Source: Streptomyces sp. BK239
Lineage (GTDB): Bacteria > Actinomycetota > Actinomycetes > Streptomycetales > Streptomycetaceae
Length of the DNA: 64,000 bases
Assembly (NCBI RefSeq): GCF_004217285.1
Contig: NZ_SHKS01000006.1
Span: 124,001 to 188,000, forward strand
Direction of reading: 5' to 3'
Below the pieces are notes generated by a model, which had not been told where the DNA came from, made no database searches, and saw only the letters and a list, made by a program, of their open reading frames with translations. A program made the position numbers and the translations under genes. Below are positions 60,914 to 64,000 of the stretch, one piece after another (positions within the stretch are counted from its first letter, which is position 1; each line of letters begins with the position of its first letter).

Positions 60914-61483
60914 TCACCACGACACCTCGCGGACGTCGGCCCTGCTCTGCGGCTGGGTCGTGGCGGTGATCTCAGACCGGTGGCGGCTCGCCGAGAACGT
61001 CACCGTGAGCGTCTGCGCCTCTGTCCGGCTCGTAGTCACCGTGAACCCCCGGTTCGGCACCGCCGAGACCAGGCACACCGCGTCGTCGCCGAACCGCACG
61101 GTCGCCTTGCCGCCCTCGGACGGCACCGTGTAGACACCGGCGCCGCCTTCCCGGCACCCCGAGCCGTCCGCGCCGGCCGGCGTCTCCCGGGCACTGGCGC
61201 GCGCGGTGGGCGTCGGCGGTGGCGTCGGGCTGGGATCGGTCGCCGGCTCGCTGCTCCGGGGCGGCGGGCTGGGCCTGCGGCTGCTCGCCGACGGGCTCGG
61301 GGAGGGTTTCGCGGTGGTGGGACTCGGCCGCGGGGACTTGACGGGCTCACTCGGCGCGGACTGCGCGACCGGCGCGGTCGGCCGGGTCGACCCCACCACG
61401 AAGTGAATCGTGAGGATGACAGCGGTGACACTGGCTGCCGTACAGGCCAGCCATATGATCAGGTAGCGCAGGAGGCGGAACAC
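60914..61483 (-). CDS. Membrane-anchored protein with Pro/Ser linker
   Basis: The 189-residue protein has one N-terminal transmembrane helix (LLRYLIIWLACTAASVTAVILTIHFVV). A Pro/Ser/Thr-rich extracellular spacer (about residues 35-105) follows, then a small domain with two cysteines (GSGCREGGAGVYTVPS and DAVCLVSAVPNRGF) that could form a disulfide. It ends REVSW. It is divergent from the response-regulator gene with a 36-base gap, so shared regulation is plausible. The function is unknown. Confidence 0.75.
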   Translation of the reverse strand: MFRLLRYLIIWLACTAASVTAVILTIHFVVGSTRPTAPVAQSAPSEPVKSPRPSPTTAKPSPSPSASSRRPSPPPRSSEPATDPSPTPPPTPTARASARETPAGADGSGCREGGAGVYTVPSEGGKATVRFGDDAVCLVSAVPNRGFTVTTSRTEAQTLTVTFSASRHRSEITATTQPQSRADVREVSW

Positions 61484-61519
61484 GGCACCATAGTGACGGA
61501 CCGGCTAACGTGCCTGCCC

Positions 61520-62209
61520 ATGGCCTCCGTACTTGTCGTCGAGGACGACCCCGTCATCCGGGCCGCGCTGATCGAGGTCCTGACCGGGCACGGTTACGCG
61601 GTCAGGACCACCCATCAGGGTTTCGAGGCACTGCGCGAGATCACCCGGAGCCCGCCGGACATCGTGGTGCTCGACCTGGGGCTGCCCGATCTCGACGGTC
61701 TCGACGTGCTGCGCATGATCCGGGGCATTTCCCGCGTGCCGGTCCTGGTCGCCACCGCCCGTGACGACGAGAGCGAGATCATCCGGCTGCTCAACGCGGG
61801 GGCCGACGACTACCTGGTCAAGCCGTTCTCCGGCGGCCAGCTCGCCGCCCGGCTCGCCGCCGTGCTGCGCCGGTCCGTGCCCGCCGACGTGACTGCGGCC
61901 CAGCGGCCCGTCCTGCAGGTGGCGGACCTGCGCATCGACCCGACCGCGCGCACCGCGCACCTGGCCGGCCGGGAACTGCCCCTGACCCGCCGCGAGTTCG
62001 ATCTGCTCGCCTACCTCGCCGACCACGCCGACCAGGTCGTCTCCCGGCAGCGCATACTCGCAGAGGTGTGGCAGCAGCCGTACCTCGAGGACCAGACGGT
62101 CGACGTCCACCTCTCCGCGCTCCGCCGCAAAATGGGAGAGAAGGCGCGAAAGCCCCGCTATCTGCGCACGGTTCGCGGCCTGGGCATCAAGTTGGTCAGC
62201 TCGCCATGA
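61520..62209 (+). CDS. OmpR/PhoB-family response regulator
   Basis: The 229-residue protein has a receiver domain with the phosphorylated D52 (VVLDLGLPD), acidic ED9-D10 pocket, and the conserved Lys in LVKPFSGG. The winged-helix DNA-binding domain has the segment LTRREFDLLAYLADHADQVVSRQRIL. No strong ribosome site is visible and GGCTAACGT lies just upstream, so the transcript may be leaderless. The stop overlaps the kinase ATG (ATGA). Confidence 0.93.
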   Translation: MASVLVVEDDPVIRAALIEVLTGHGYAVRTTHQGFEALREITRSPPDIVVLDLGLPDLDGLDVLRMIRGISRVPVLVATARDDESEIIRLLNAGADDYLVKPFSGGQLAARLAAVLRRSVPADVTAAQRPVLQVADLRIDPTARTAHLAGRELPLTRREFDLLAYLADHADQVVSRQRILAEVWQQPYLEDQTVDVHLSALRRKMGEKARKPRYLRTVRGLGIKLVSSP

Positions 62210-63534
62210 GACGTGCCCTCGCCGGGATCGCCCTGGCCGTCACCTCGATGGTGGCCCTGTCCTTTCTGATCCCTCTCGCCCTCCTCGTGCGCGAACAGGT
62301 GCGGGACCGGGCCACCACGGCCGCCGAGCAGCGGGCGTCCGCCCTGTCTCCGGTGCTCGCCCTCACCACCCGGCGGGCCGACGTGCAGCAGGCCCTCGCC
62401 GAGCTCGGCTCCTCCGACCAACTCGTCGTACGTCTGCCCGACGGCGACTTCGTCGGCACCCCGCACGCGCCCCGGGCCGCACTCGACCGAGCCGTGCGCG
62501 GGCGCGAGACGCTGGCGGTGGACACCGCCGGCGGCTGGGTCTACCTCCAGCCCGTCGTCCTGCAGGGCGACCGGGTCGCGGTCGTGGAGGCCTTCGTGCC
62601 CGTCGCGGACCTCACCCGGGGCGTGGTCGCTTCCTGGGGCGTCATGGCGCTGCTCGCGCTGGGTCTGGTCGGCGGTTCGGTACTCGTCGCCGACCGGCTC
62701 GGCGCCCGCGTCGTCCGCTCGTCGCGCAGTCTCAAGCGCGCCTCACTGGCGCTCGGCTCCGGTGATCTGGACGTGCGTGTCGAGCCCGACGGCCCGCCCG
62801 AACTGCAGGAGGCCGGTGCGGCGTTCAACACCATGGCCGACCGCGTCCTCGACCTGCTCGCGGTGGAACGCGAGCTGGTCGCCGACCTCTCGCACCGGCT
62901 GCGCACCCCGTTGACCGCTCTGTACTTGGAGGCCGACCGGATGGGGCCGACGCCCAGCGCCCGGCGGGTCGCCGAGGCGGCCGGCCAGCTGGAGAACGAA
63001 CTCGACTCCATCATCGCCGCGGCACGTACACCGCTGGCGTCGGCGCAATCGGTCCGTGCGGCGGCCGGCGCGGCGAAGGCGTGCGACGTCGCCGAGGTGG
63101 TCGCCGTGCGCCTGGACTTCTGGTCGGTCCTCGCCGCCCAGCAAGGACGACCCTGCGAGCGCTCCCTCACGCCGCGACCGGCGCCCGTGGCCTTCCCCGA
63201 GGACGACCTCGCGGCCGTCGTCGACGCCCTGATCGGCAATGTCTTCCGGCACACCCCGGAGGGCACCGCCTTCGCCGTGCGTGTGGAGCGGGCGGATCGG
63301 CACGTGTTCCTCACGGTCGACGACGCGGGACCGGGTGTGGCGGACCCCGACGCAGCGCTCACACGGGGGGTGAGCGTCGGAGGTTCGACGGGTCTGGGCC
63401 TGGACATCGTGGCCCGGGCGTCCCACGCGGCGGACGGCGAACTGACGATCACCCGGGCGCCCTTGGGCGGCGCCCGGGTGCGGGTGTCGTTCCTGCTGGC
63501 CGACGTGGGCGGGGCCGGCGGCGGGGTGCGGTGA
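62206..63534 (+). CDS. Sensor histidine kinase
   Basis: The 442-residue membrane kinase has two transmembrane helices (about residues 8-28 and 140-165) flanking an extracytoplasmic sensor of about 110 residues. HAMP follows, then the H-box with His230 in DLSHRLRTPL. The N-box is NVFRHTPEGTAF, G1 is VDDAGPGVAD and G2 is STGLGLDIV. It pairs with the overlapping response regulator. The signal is unknown. The CAP-domain gene behind and the Pro-rich surface protein ahead suggest an envelope role. Confidence 0.93.
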   Translation: MRRALAGIALAVTSMVALSFLIPLALLVREQVRDRATTAAEQRASALSPVLALTTRRADVQQALAELGSSDQLVVRLPDGDFVGTPHAPRAALDRAVRGRETLAVDTAGGWVYLQPVVLQGDRVAVVEAFVPVADLTRGVVASWGVMALLALGLVGGSVLVADRLGARVVRSSRSLKRASLALGSGDLDVRVEPDGPPELQEAGAAFNTMADRVLDLLAVERELVADLSHRLRTPLTALYLEADRMGPTPSARRVAEAAGQLENELDSIIAAARTPLASAQSVRAAAGAAKACDVAEVVAVRLDFWSVLAAQQGRPCERSLTPRPAPVAFPEDDLAAVVDALIGNVFRHTPEGTAFAVRVERADRHVFLTVDDAGPGVADPDAALTRGVSVGGSTGLGLDIVARASHAADGELTITRAPLGGARVRVSFLLADVGGAGGGVR

Positions 63535-63540
63535 GCGGGG

Positions 63541-64000
63541 TCAGCGACGGGCGCCGAAGTCCTGCGTCCACCAGGGGCCGCCGTCGCCGAAGTGGACGCC
63601 CACGCCCAGCTCCTTGAAGGAGCAGTTCAGTATGTTCGCGCGGTGCCCGGGGCTGTTCATCCAGGACTTCATCACCGAGGCGGAGTCCGCCTGGCCCTGG
63701 GCTATGTTCTCGCCCAGGGTCGACCACTGGTACCCCGCGGCCTCGACCCGGGTCGTCATCGTCGAACCGTCGGGGCCGGTGTGGGACATCACGCCGCTGT
63801 TCGCCATGACGTCGCTGTAATCGTCGGCGGCCCGGGTGAGCCGGTCGTTCGCCGTGACCGGTGAGCAGCCCGCCGCGGCCCGCTCCTTGTTGACCAGCGC
63901 GAGCACCTGGGCCTCGGGCCCGCCATCGGACTGCGAACCCGATCCGGAGTCCGGTCCGGTGCCGCCCGGCCGCGCGCCGCCGGAACCGCTCGCCGACCCG
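63541..64000 (-). CDS. CAP/SCP-domain secreted protein, 5' end beyond the window
   Basis: About 152 codons of the C-terminal part are visible. A Gly/Ser/Pro-rich spacer (near 63910-64000) leads into the CAP domain LALVNKERAAAGCSPVTANDRLTRAADDYSDVM. The signature HTGPDGSTMTTRVEAAGY, GENIAQGQ and SPGHRANILN follow, ending WWTQDFGARR. Bacterial CAP proteins are secreted with unsettled roles. It is convergent with the histidine kinase gene, 6 bases apart. The start codon and signal peptide lie outside the window. Confidence 0.88.
   Translation of the reverse strand, partial: GSASGSGGARPGGTGPDSGSGSQSDGGPEAQVLALVNKERAAAGCSPVTANDRLTRAADDYSDVMANSGVMSHTGPDGSTMTTRVEAAGYQWSTLGENIAQGQADSASVMKSWMNSPGHRANILNCSFKELGVGVHFGDGGPWWTQDFGARR

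Noticed and set aside
60914..60969. A long plus-strand frame across the DUF4397/sortase region
   Set aside because: It is antisense to well-supported genes, Arg/Gly/Pro-rich and without ribosome site or domain.

Overview
The window is high-GC actinobacterial chromosome, almost certainly Streptomyces. The signs are strong third-position G/C bias, GTG and TTG starts, paired two-CIRCE control of an orphan groEL2, a CebR box at a cellulase, futalosine-pathway menaquinone genes, a HelD-type RNA polymerase motor, and a gene order that resembles the conserved core of Streptomyces chromosomes. No rRNA, tRNA, CRISPR array or intact insertion sequence was found.

Layout. 0-3.4 kb: gpgS (glucosyl-3-phosphoglycerate synthase), then a SAM-I riboswitch controlling a threonine-synthase-like PLP enzyme and a ThiS/MoaD-type sulfur carrier, with a 213-bp MITE-like element between those two genes. 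3.4-9.2 kb: a cold-shock gene, groEL2, an Old Yellow Enzyme and a carboxylesterase preceded by nine tandem 10-bp repeats. 9.2-15.5 kb: a MurP/MurQ amino-sugar module, small conserved proteins, a GNAT acetyltransferase, an HD phosphohydrolase and cutC behind a DasR-like site and a 17-18-bp tandem repeat. 15.5-25.3 kb: HelD-like motor, XPB-type helicase with its mycobacterial-style partner, membrane proteins and a HAD phosphatase. 25.4-34.2 kb: second cold-shock protein, mqnD/mqnB with a DUF2771 lipoprotein, an MFS protein, a DUF3027 protein and a large sacsin-like GHKL ATPase.

34.2-45 kb is the accessory part. It is visibly AT-richer at its left edge and bounded there by two long hairpins. It holds a 4-TM small membrane protein, a 1,120-residue Tat-exported ALF-repeat/coiled-coil protein with a hydrophobic C-terminal domain, a small secreted protein, a degenerate trypsin-fold protein with a repeat C-terminus, two tandem paralogous acyltransferases and a metallopeptidase-like lipoprotein.

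45-64 kb returns to ordinary gene content: CtpE-like P-type ATPase, DUF2530 protein, purine permease, lone RHH protein, MarR-MFS pair, Uma2 nuclease-fold protein, ThpR, aldo/keto reductase, SGNH hydrolase, secreted propeller protein, GH5-CBM2 cellulase under a perfect CebR box, RidA-family protein, class F sortase with a DUF4397 partner, a two-component system and a truncated CAP-domain secreted protein.

Two systems stand out. First, the riboswitch-PLP enzyme-sulfur carrier unit looks like a route to homocysteine and methionine from O-phosphohomoserine rather than a threonine gene. Second, the ALF-repeat protein plus 4-TM protein has the architecture of a pore-forming toxin and its immunity protein.
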